DNA of 64,000 nucleotides from Diploscapter coronatus (lineage: Eukaryota > Nematoda > Chromadorea > Rhabditida > Rhabditidae). The translations under genes were made by a program, and so were the position numbers. Where the stretch lies: contig OZ038423.1 in the NCBI GenBank assembly GCA_964036155.1, positions 12,973,249 to 13,037,248 on the forward strand, given 5' to 3'. Numbering within the stretch: position 1 is the first letter of the stretch; every line of letters begins with the position of its first letter. Below the pieces are notes generated by a model. It was given only the letters and a program-made list of their open reading frames with translations, made no database searches and was not told the origin of the DNA. Of this stretch, positions 1-9,690 are shown in pieces.

Positions 1-1201
1 GGATTCTCCAGAAACCACGTGGCCTTCAGATGGAGCGATCAGAGAGAAAACCTTCTTGCCATAGTATTCGAACTTAAATTGAAAAAATACCATAATTTTA
101 AGACTTATTTTAATAGACAAAAATCATATTCCATCGACAGGTGCGAATGGATTGGTCTTGCAAAAATTTACTTCAGCTAAGCATTTGTCTGAACCTAATA
201 TCACACCAATTCAAAACTGAAATCTCATAGATATGAAGATCGACTTTAATCATCTAAAGTAAAAATCTAACCGTTCTCCCATCAGTTTCCTCATGAACCA
301 GACTGGCTCGGATGAAGTACCGAATAAACGCGTGTGGGCCTTCGTAACTCGATGGACAGCCCTTCGGCAAGGGACATTCAAAGGGAAGGGAATACGTGAA
401 GTTGCCGATCCATGTGAAGTGACCCGGCTCGGGTTTGCCTGGGGGACGTTCGAGTAGGGTGAAGTCCTGGTCGAAGTAGACCTAAAGATACATTTGTTCT
501 GGCTTTAAATATTTTAGCAATCAGTCTCCATCATACAATATTTTACAGATCATACTGTCAGATCAAAATTATTTCGAAACATAAGTTTGCTTTTTTCCTA
601 TTTTACTGGTGCTACGATGTAAGTCATTGCTTGAAAGATAATATTTTCATACCGTAAATTAATCTGAATCATATAATTACACAAAGTCAGCAAAGAATGT
701 ATAATTTATTAATTTTCTCTCATTAGGTGAACGAAGTAAGACCTAAACTCTGTTTGTGGTTTCCACGTTAACGTAACATATCTTTTCTACGAAATTTACC
801 TTTTCAATATCCTCATTTTTCATCGGATCGATCCACGCCGCACGGCCTTTCATCTGGATTTTTATCGCGTTTATCACGATTGGTCTGCTAAGTTCAATCT
901 GGAGTTTTCCAGTGATAACTTCCCCTCCTGAATTAAACAATGAGAAAAGTTATTTTCGACAAGCAGTACGTAAATCAAAATATCATTCTTAAAAATAGTT
1001 CAATAAAGCTGTGCTAGATTATGAAAATTAAGATATCGTCATTAAAGATATAATTTTTGGGGTAATAATTTAAAACTTACCTTTGAATACAGGCTCTGAC
1101 CCCGCATCCATCTGAATGTCGAATCGGGTAACGACGGGCTCGGTCTGGACTTGGGAAACTTCATCTTGCTGACTTTTGTCCTTGTTCTTGGAAGCCACCA
1201 T
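1..1201 (-). CDS. Arrestin-domain-containing protein (alpha-arrestin, partial)
   Basis: Alpha-arrestins are adaptors that link membrane proteins to ubiquitin ligases and endocytic sorting; this role is known for the family, not shown here. Four exons are visible: 1201-1081, 927-800, 481-272 and 72 to beyond the left edge. They join in frame. After a charged start (MVASKNKDKSQQ) comes an arrestin N-domain beta sandwich: GGEVITGKLQIEL, then PIVINAIKIQMKGRA, and in exon 3 NFTYSLPFECPLPKGCPSSY with the HAFIRYFIRASL strand, ending in exon 4 with FEYYGKKVFSLIAP. These match the order of strands in the family. The C-domain and any PPxY motifs lie outside the window. A TTTTCAG acceptor lies about 10 bases before the ATG with no evident cis partner, so spliced-leader addition is possible. 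Family call is firm; which of the many nematode arrd paralogues it is cannot be said. Confidence 0.9.
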
Positions 1202-2642
1202 TTTGAGGAGCCTGAAAATATCTTCGTAAATTTTTAAATATTGCAGATCTATGATAGTTTAATTTAATAAATCATACGAGTATGATAAATTAAATAAAAT
1301 GTTGAAAGAGTAAATTAAGTTATGGTTTTAAACAGACCCAGATATTTCGGGATAATTTGAACAATTTAACAATTAACTTAATAAGCCTAATGAAGACAAA
1401 GAGTTAAATTCAATTGAAAAAATGCAATTCAAACAATCCTTTGAAGCCGAATTTAATGAAATATCATATCACAGGAGCAAAGGATAACGAAGTATAGGTT
1501 AATCAATAAACTTGAGATTTGATGAAAAGATAGTAGACCGGTTAGAGAATCAAGTGATCCAAAAATAGATTAAAGGCTTTAAGAGAAAATATCATTGATT
1601 TTTGAGAGTCTAAAGAAAGCGAATCTGCCGACAAAAGATGAGTAAACAGTACAAATGCCACACTCTCGAGCGATATATCAAATACACGTGTGCCGTACTC
1701 CAGACGGTCTTCGATTTGAGATTATCTGCTTTTCTTTTCTCTCTCTTCTTTTCTCATTGCTTACTAACGAATAAAACTGCAAAATAAAAAGACCAAAACA
1801 ACTTCAGAATAATAAATAAATCTCCAATGGAACTTCAAAAACCGGCTGGCGTGAAATCTATGACTTTCGAAAAACAGCGAATTTCTAAACAGGATAAAAT
1901 GTCTTGTTTCAGGAACTTGTAAATTGTATTTGGGAGGAAAAAAGCGTGTGGTGTAAAATAGCGTGGGAAAAGATTGGAACGAAATTTTCAAGAGTGCAAA
2001 AAAGCGTAAATTTCAAATACGAGGTGGGGGAGCGTCTTTAGTTTGAGAAATTTCGTGCGGCTGACAATAAATGCGTTTCGTTTTGTTAAAGAAGACGGGA
2101 GAAATTGATTTTCTAAATTTTTTAAGTGAAAACCTTTCAGGAGAAATTACAAAAAATGATGAAAAATGAGACTTTTAGTTAAATTTATAGAAAATTGTTT
2201 TAAAAAAATGGTAAATAATCGAATTTTCGATACTGAAAATATTTATATGTTGTGGGTAAAATAGCAAATATTATGGAAGGCAAGGTATAATAGAGATAAT
2301 GACTCACTATGTCAGAATTTCAGTATTGCAATATTTTGCCTTGCAACGCGAGTACCACGATGCAATTATTTCGTAATAGTTAGAGAAGTAAGCAATATTG
2401 TTACAAGTGAAAACAAATAGTTAGATATGCTGCAAAATAGATCTTATTCATGAAAATAAAAATAATTATTCGTCGATTGTAATTGTTTCTGTGCTCTATA
2501 AATTGAAAATATCAACGTTCTTACAAGTAGAAAGTTTTGGAGATGTCTCAAAAATTATTGATATCTTCGAATCGCAGAAACTTCGAATAATGAAAATATG
2601 CCTTTCAACGATATTACTTCTTGTTGCGTTGTTTCGCTGTTT

Positions 2643-2900
2643 CGGGAACATTTCGAAAAAAAAGAAGATCAATTCCCTCGGCCACTTAGGAATGCCAAGT
2701 TAGTCCTCGAAAACCGAAGATTAGATAAAAATGAAAATCACATATTTTCTTATTTTGGGAACGATTGGGAACAGTTTTCTCCCAAGGAAACTGGGAGCAT
2801 TTGCTCCTCGAATTTGTGAACATTTGGGGAAAAAGAAGATCAATTCCCTCGGCCACTTGGGGATGCCAAATTAGTCCTCGAAAGCAGAAGGTTGGAGATG
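2643..2900. repeat. Two-copy direct repeat, about 86 bp per copy, offset 171 bp
   Basis: Copy one lies at about 2643-2729 and copy two at about 2815-2900. A core of 27 bases is identical between 2661-2687 and 2832-2858 (it contains AATTCCCTCGGCCACTT). The matching region continues through AATGCCAAGTTAGTCCTCGAAA against GATGCCAAATTAGTCCTCGAAA with a few substitutions. No gene covers it. It could be a fragment of a dispersed repeat family or a local duplication. Confidence 0.8.
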
Positions 2901-4249
2901 GCAAATGAGAGGGGGGAAGAAGAAAATTGGAAAAGAATGGAAGAATAAAGGGCACCAAATAAGGAATGAGATGATACCGAATATGGGAATTTTTAGGGCG
3001 GAAATAGTACGAAGCTTTGCGAATATCGTGAAAATAGATAACTTTCAATAATAGGCGAAAACACAGGTAAAGTGCTAAATATAAGAATGACCGAAAAAGA
3101 TAAATAGCGAAACATTTTTTTAATTTTGAAAGAATAGAAGTTTGCTACAACGACAAAGACCGAGGATATCAAAACTCATATAAAACCTCTTCAGTCCTTG
3201 AAAATTTCAAAACCTATCCGATCAAAATTTATGGAAAATTAAATTGTTTATAAAACAAAGCCCCTCTCTTTGTTTTTAGATCTGTTCCTAAGATCCTGTG
3301 ATTTTGACCTTTGGCATATGGAGTAAATCCTGAGGACGCTGACCTTAAGGAAATGGAAATAGTATGGGATAATTAGAGGGAAAAGGAAGCAGAAAAGGCG
3401 AAATAGTATTGCAAAGTAAGAGAAAAAGAAATAAAGTCTTCCCTTATTGCCAACTCTCTAGTAAAGCATCTGGATGGCCTAAACAAAGTGCGCAAGTGCT
3501 TTTTTTCTCTAGTTCTCTCTTTCTCTCTTTAAATTCGGTACTATTTCCATTTTTTTGACTTTCTCAATCAGAACTCTTTCCTAGCATTTCCTCTCCATTA
3601 ACTTGAGCCTTCCTTGCCTCTCTTGTTTCAAAATACTCGACTACTAACGACAAAAGTAGCGCATTACGTACTTTGCCGATGAGAATGCAACAGATTTCAC
3701 AACTGATCGGGAAAATGTGACTTATTGTACAACAATCTGCAGAAAAATAGCAATGAAATAGAACGTTTATGCCATACCACTTAACCTATTACTTACTCAA
3801 GATTGAGTGCTCTAACCTACTTGTTCCAAATCAAAAATGCATGGAGCGCATTTGCAAAACATTGATGTCAAGTATATTTCAACCTTAGAATGTCAAGTAA
3901 TGCGCTCAGTTCAGTTTTTATAAGCATATTCTTTAACAAATCGCGTTGGACGAAACTCAAAAAGATTGACACCGATAAAAAGTGGACTTCAGAATAGCAG
4001 TTGTCCGTTTTTCGTGTGTTTTCGAAGTATGAAATTTTGAGGCGAAAGACTAGGTTGGCAGACGAGAAAAATGGTTGCTCCGACTTTACGAATTAATTTC
4101 ACTAGTTTTCCTTCAAAACAAGAAAACCTCTAGTCTCGTGTTAAAGCATAGAAATAAAAATATGTGGAACCGTTTGACGATACGGAGAAAGTAATTCGAG
4201 GAAATATTCAAGAAAGTCCAGTCACAAAGATAAGAAACTCGCAAGGCCT

Positions 4250-4365
4250 TTGCTCTTTTTATAGAAAGAAGGAAAAGGGAAGAAAGAAGAAGAGATGGAG
4301 AGAAATAAAGAATTGAAAAAGGGGGAGAAAGAAGAAAAAATGACGAGAAAGAAAGAAAAAGAAAG
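4250..4365. repeat. Homopurine (GA-rich) low-complexity tract
   Basis: For about 115 bases the plus strand is almost only A and G, in units such as GAAAGAAGG, AGAAGAAGAG and GAAAGAAAG. Similar shorter tracts occur at 5175-5212 and scattered between 3355 and 5780. Open frames that appear here on the minus strand are Phe/Leu/Ser-rich products of the pyrimidine complement and were not called as genes. Confidence 0.75.
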
Positions 4366-6074
4366 AAATAGTGGTGCAAAATGAAGAGAGTCAATGAGTC
4401 ATCATTTGTCAAAATTCAAAACGGCCGAAAGACAAAAGCCGGCCCCAATGAGACTAAAAGCTGCCACAACCGAATAAGGAACGGGGAATAAGAAATCAGA
4501 AAGGAAATAGCATGGAAAACGGGGAGAGAAAGAGAGAAATTGATCCACTCGGGCTAAAAGCTAGAAATGAGATTGTGGTTTGATATAAAATTGTGGCGAA
4601 TCATAAAACATTCTTTTTGCGACAAATTTCTTCAAAAATTAGGAAAAATGGAGTTTTGTCTTTTGAAAACTTGAACCATAGCGGAATTTTGCAGACTGAA
4701 TTTGGCTCTGAGGATAATTGGGCATGAGGAGAATTATAAAATGTTTTTATTTTATTTTGAGAAAAGCCAATACAGCCATCATCAATCTTGCAAATTTTAA
4801 CTTTGCACTAACTAAATTTGAAACGTAAGGTAAAAATTATAAAAACAAAATTTCCATTGAAAAGTCACGTAATGCCATTTTTAGGATTAGGTTGAAATTT
4901 GGCTCTAAATTTACCAAATTTAAGTCTGCAAACACGCATCAATTTGCTTTTGGGAGGAATCCAGGAGAAGGAGAAAAGAAAAAGCGAAACGAAACAAGAT
5001 AAGCAAGAAAAATGAAAACCAAAAATGGAAAAATTGTGAAAAAATTTCTGTAAGATCATTTTTTTGGAAATATTTGCCGAAATTAACAAAAAATCTCAAA
5101 ATTGACTTTCTCATGAGCGGCATCTTTTGGTAAACAAAGAACTGAACGCTGAAGCTCTGAAGTGGGAATGAAAAGCTGCAGAGAGAGAAAGAGAGGGAGA
5201 GAAAGAAAGAGTGTATTTTAAATTTCTAGAGATAATGACGCAGAAAATGATTGCATGATGCTTTTTTTCCGAAACTAATGAGAAAAGTGGACCTAACTCA
5301 CTCTTTGAAGAAAGCGAAATCAATTAAATATATTATCCAAACCGACTTTTAAATTTGTATCTTTTAACATATGGCTAGAGAAATTCGAAGAAAACAGGGT
5401 AAGTTATCCAGAATCACTATGGAAACTGATCATATCAAATGTCAAAGCATTGCGTTTTTGCAAAAGAAAAGAGCTATGGGTAATGGGTAAACTAAATTTA
5501 GATCCTGATGTTTACTTTAAAGTTCGAGGAACTTTAAAATAATTGTGCAAAGAGAACTCAAAATTAAATGTCTAGAATGGCAATAGAGTGTTAGAGAGAG
5601 ATTCAAGCTAGAGAGTTTAAGAGGTTATAGAAAAGAGAAATAGTATTAGATTTCTAGAGAAAGTAAGAAATCGGGTAAAAGAGGCCAACCGCGTTCGATC
5701 GATATTACGGACTGCAGAAAAAGTGGGAGTAATGTCAAATTGAGAAATAGTATGGGAAAATGGGAGGGATAAAAAGAATCAGACAGAGAAAACGAGAGAT
5801 AATGATTTTTGGGAGATTCGAGAGAGATAGAGCAAGGATTATATATCTCAATAATTCTCTGCAAAAGTTGTAGTAATCCGGTCATAGTAAACCTGAATAC
5901 TGGAAATCTAGATTTCGGAGATGAAAGTAGAGATTTTTGGACAATATTATAATTATTCCGAACTAACACTATTGTTCAAAATTTTACACAAAATCTATAA
6001 ATTTATCTGTACACATATATATCAAAGAAAAATAGCCGTTTGTTTTAACACCATTAGATTCTCATTTAAACCCC

Positions 6075-6080
6075 TTTATT
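6075..6080 (-). other. Polyadenylation signal of the FkbM-like gene
   Basis: AATAAA on the minus strand, two bases after the stop codon region of the methyltransferase gene. Its position right behind the stop is short but common in compact nematode genes and supports the chosen last exon. Confidence 0.6.
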
Positions 6081-6082
6081 CA

Positions 6083-7996
6083 TCATGCTTTGGTATGTAA
6101 TATGTATAGACAGTCATAATGTGAGTCTTGAATATTAAATTCAGCAACTTTAAACCCGACCTTCTCTAGACTATAACTATACCAGTAAAATTTCCTGTAG
6201 TTTTCATTCTCTTCCACCCATAATCTATAAATGCAGCAATTATTTTAAAATTTGGCTAAGTTTTTACCTTCCACTTATAGAAATTTGTTTGATATGATTC
6301 TTGTTACCCAAAAATTTTATAGTTAGGGATAGTAAGTCCCATTCACCTCCTTGTAGATCAATCACAAGCAAATCAATATTTGAATTTTCGAAATACATTT
6401 CAACGTTTCGTCGATTCCTAAACATTTCCTATGATTCACTAGCCGATCTTTATTTATAACAAATAATTAAACCTCGAAAAATTTCTGATATCAACACGCC
6501 CATACTGGGCATAGGAGCTTGTATAATTTTCAGGAAGCTTTGAATTTCTAAACTTAGTGTTATTTTTTACTAATCATCTAAAACCTACCTGAATATAATG
6601 ATAGAGCTTGTATCCTTCGACAAGTGATCAGTGCAAAATGGTGCTACTGCATATTGAAAATTTTTACATACATTATGGGTATTCTTCAAAAAACTTAACA
6701 ATCTACTCTTTTCTTCTCTAGGTGAGCCTAAAATTCACAAACTTTTCAATAAACGTTAAAAATTCCAAACCTAAACCAAACACTGGTGGCAACCTATTCG
6801 CTAACCTATCGTCTGGTACCTTGGCTAGGCTTACATGATATCTAAAATGGGGTAATTATCCTGATTAGCGGTTAATTAATCTAATTAGCCCTTTAGTTAC
6901 CTGCAATTCCTTTCTTCAAACCCACAGATTCCATTTGAAGATGATCCAATAATTGCATAATTATAATCGAAAAATAGCCTGTAAAATACTTGGTGCCTAA
7001 AAATCAACCTGAATTTCCAGACTGTTTTTAACAAAATTCACCATTTTCCCATATCAATGACTTCATCTCTCGTTCTTGCTGAGGCATGTACTGTAATTGC
7101 TAGGTGGGTTGGATTAATTTCCTAAAAACCTCTAAATTTGGGTCATTAGCTAAAAGGTAATATGTAAAACTAGATTCTAAATTTTCGTCGCCATAAAATA
7201 CCATATCTGATTCGAGTTTTTCTTACCACTTTATTAATTACTCTTTTTAATAGATACAAAATATTACCGATAGAATTTTCACGAAAGTTTCAGGTTGATC
7301 ATTAGTCTTTAATTGTGATGTATAAAGATCGAATTTCGCTATGCCAAAATTCCTATTCTTTACAGAATTAATTAGTTCGTAAGTATCAAAATGCTCCCAA
7401 TTTTGAAGGTCCATTAAATAATGAACTTCTACGTCCACATCACCTGAAAATATCAGTTAAAATTATTAAACACCTATAAAAAAAACCTTTTAAACTATCT
7501 AAAATTCTTGTATCTTGCGTTAAAAATACAGTGTATCTACTTGCATTTAGATTTTGCTCAAATTGACCCGAAGACATTGAATTTACACTAACAATTAAGG
7601 CGTTTCTAAAATACTTAAATAAAAGTAGCTTTTTTTTATCAAGATATAACCTGATTTTCCCCAGCTCTTTACAAATCGTATAGGTTTCATAGGGGTCAGA
7701 AATTCGCTCAGGTATTTCGCATTTATACTGAACACCCGCGAACAATTCATTTAGTCGCATTCTTTCTGCTAGACTATCATTTAAAAATGGTGGGCTGTAA
7801 ATATCCACTGTATCCCAATCTATTCGAGGTTTTTCAGTTCTGAATTAAATCTAAAACTTAAAATATCGATTAGTCCTTACTCTTTCAGCTTTTCTCCAAC
7901 TTTCGACTCCAAATAATATTCATAATAAAGTTTAGCGATTAATAAAATATAAGCTGCTATGAATAATAATCTCAGGAAGTTTAATTGATTTAGCAT
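6083..7996 (-). CDS. Type II membrane protein with FkbM/Methyltransf_21-like fold
   Basis: Eleven small exons join in frame to give 450 residues: 7996-7881, 7839-7487, 7443-7268, 7121-7042, 6978-6901, 6841-6777, 6727-6668, 6646-6589, 6547-6473, 6417-6268 and 6224-6083. The N-terminus (NFLRLLFIAAYILLIAKLYY) is a signal anchor, so the rest should face the ER/Golgi lumen. Near the C-terminus NIDLLVIDLQGGEWDLL matches the D-x-E/Q-G-x-E-W motif of FkbM-type SAM-dependent methyltransferases, followed by a strand (IKQISISGRLWVE) and GF. An earlier segment around residues 157-262 (DVDVEVHYLMDLQNWE, then LAITVHASARTRDE) looks like a diverged copy of the same half-domain. AATAAA lies just past the stop (complement of 6075-6080). 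Substrate unknown. Exon 7/8 joints are the least certain. The Glu of the usual IDxEGxE motif is Gln here, so activity is not assured. Confidence 0.72.
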
Positions 7997-8472
7997 ATTT
8001 GAAATATAATAATACTAAAACTTGGTCAGATCGCCTTGTTTAGACCCTTACCTTCTCTCTTCTTCGTCTGAGAGTGTTCCATTCTGACCTTGGGGGTATT
8101 ATAATTGAAGGCAGGTAAGACGGAAAAGAAGAAAAAATATGCCGCAACTTGCAGAAATCGCCAAAATTGCAAACCCTCCACGCGGTCATTCATCAGAAAT
8201 AATTGGCGAGGTGGAAGATGAAAGAAAAACTCGCAGCAAACTATTCAATAGTTTTGCCATTTTCGAGATTTTTGAGTCCAACTTTTGCAATATTACATTC
8301 TCTTTGAAGATGCAAAATTTGCACTACCACATATTATTTTTTGGAATAGTATATTACAATATATCACAAGTTCTCCGTCAAAATAATTTCCATAATATGA
8401 AAAGTGATCTATTTAAAATATAAAATATTCCATATGTAACACTATTTCATGTATTACTTTTTTAGAATACTA

Positions 8473-9002
8473 CAGAATGATTCACGAATTTCTAGGACAT
8501 TTTAGTTGAATGTCTCTCCAAAAGCATTATTTCAGAAAACTTTTAACTACATTTTCATTCTACTCAGCAGGAGAAGCCTGAAAATATATGGTTTTACCTA
8601 TTTTCCATTTACGGATAAACCTAAGCGTAACGATGGACGGGTTAAATTTTAAAGTCTTATCTTAACATTGACCCTGTAGCCTTTCGAGCATAAATCGATG
8701 CTTATTCGATGCAAATTAAAAACGGTTTTCAGGTTCGGAATCAGCATAAAATTCTGCATACTTTTCGTGCCAAATTTGGTCAAAAACCAGAAAATAAAAT
8801 TTCCGATTGTTTTGCATCTAAGTCCGAATAAGGGGTCGCCGTCGGTACGTCTAGGTCTACCCATAAATAAAAGTGAGTAAAATCATATACTTTCATGCTT
8901 CCCCCGCTGAGTAGAATAAAGTGCAGTTGGAGATTTTTCAAAATAATGCTTTTGGAGAAACTTATTCAGCTAAAATATCCTAAAACTTCATGGTCCACCC
9001 TG
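8473..9002. mobile_element. 530-bp palindromic MITE, Tc1/mariner-like ends, TA duplication
   Basis: The left half read forward and the right half read backward match over at least 170 bases with scattered differences. The outer ends are CAGAATGATTCACGAA on the left and CAGGGTGGACCATGAAG on the right complement. Shared inner blocks include CTCCAAAAGCATTATTT and TTCTACTCAGC. Flanking TA dinucleotides at 8471-8472 and 9003-9004 are the expected Tc1/mariner target duplication. No transposase frame is present, so it is a non-autonomous foldback element. Short overlapping frames seen inside are by-products of the palindrome. Confidence 0.85.
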
Positions 9003-9187
9003 TAGATTACACGATACATATGTCAGGAGTTCTATATCAAAATAATTCCCACCATGCGAGAAGTAAGTGCATATTAAATTTTATATATATGAAACCTTGA
9101 TATATTAAACTTATTTGCACGATATCAACATATTCAAGTTTATTTCTTTCTTTTCTACTTCCATACATCCGTCTTTTTGGCGTTGAC

Positions 9188-9199
9188 TAAGCCCCGCCC
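9188..9199 (+). promoter_or_regulatory. GC box (TAAGCCCCGCCC), candidate Sp1/KLF site
   Basis: TAAGCCCCGCCC stands out in an AT-rich flank, 492 bases before the channel ATG. The identical 12-mer, in the same sense orientation, occurs upstream of the REI/SH3BP5 gene (complement of 61601-61612). Sp1/KLF factors bind CCCGCCC-type sites; binding here is inferred. Confidence 0.45.
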
Positions 9200-9690
9200 T
9201 TGTTGCCTCCTTTTCTCTTTATTTCAGTGTTGAGAAGCTCGCCGCTTTTGGCATTTTCGGACTTTCAGTTTTATATACCAGCCTAGTTTTCATTCCTATG
9301 TTGATGCACATAAAAATACTCTTTATATTCTAATTTATAAATTTATTGTACAAACCTGTTTTGGATTTGTATCTTTTATCATCGGGCTAAAGATTGTTTG
9401 TAGATTGAAATTTTACGCAAATCTAAAGTGTGGTTTTGACAAGTCTCTCTTTGCAACTGAATTGGGAAATCTTCATTTCACATGGCTTTATTTATCGCTG
9501 TTTAATTGGCTAGAGTCTGGACATTGTTATCAGAAAATTCACTTACTTGGAAAATTTTCTCCTACTCTTTTTAGATCAATAATCTTTTAAATAGTCATCA
9601 TTTTTCAACTCGTCGTAATTTTAATTATTATGTTCAGATATAAAATAGCCTATCAAGCTGAAGTTTCATTCAATCCTCGGGATTTTTTGG

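Larger units (their letters stand above)
1202..6082. other. Gene-poor interval with purine-rich tracts and repeats
   Basis: I find no convincing coding exons here on either strand. The stretch holds a two-copy direct repeat (about 2643-2900), long purine-rich tracts on the plus strand (worst around 4250-4365 and 5175-5212) and repeated copies of the nonamer GAAATAGTA. It separates the 5' end of the arrestin gene from the 3' end of the methyltransferase gene and presumably contains the arrestin promoter just right of 1201. Confidence 0.6.
7997..9690. other. Intergenic region between methyltransferase and channel genes
   Basis: Divergent upstream space for the methyltransferase (minus) and the ligand-gated channel (plus). 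Apart from the MITE, a diverged direct repeat flanks it: about 8343-8420 and 9004-9085 share TCAAAATAATT and the surrounding order. A GC box sits at 9188-9199. A pyrimidine tract ending TTTATTTCAG near 9220-9228 could be a 5' acceptor or trans-splice site for the channel transcript. No coding exon was recognised. Confidence 0.5.

Noticed and set aside
3652..3765. Short plus frame reading FADENATDFTTDREN with two Cys
   Set aside because: Looks extracellular but is bounded by stops on both sides with no splice sites in phase.
7247..7267. Read-through end of methyltransferase exon 3 (VIFCIY stop)
   Set aside because: A GTAATA donor just before it joins in phase to a downstream exon chain that ends in a clear methyltransferase motif, so the stop is intronic.
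8139..8423. 94-codon plus-strand frame before the MITE
   Set aside because: No domain, no acceptor or donor in phase, and it runs into one copy of the repeat that flanks the MITE.
8649..8880. Overlapping frames on both strands in the MITE
   Set aside because: They are mirror products of the palindrome, not transposase.
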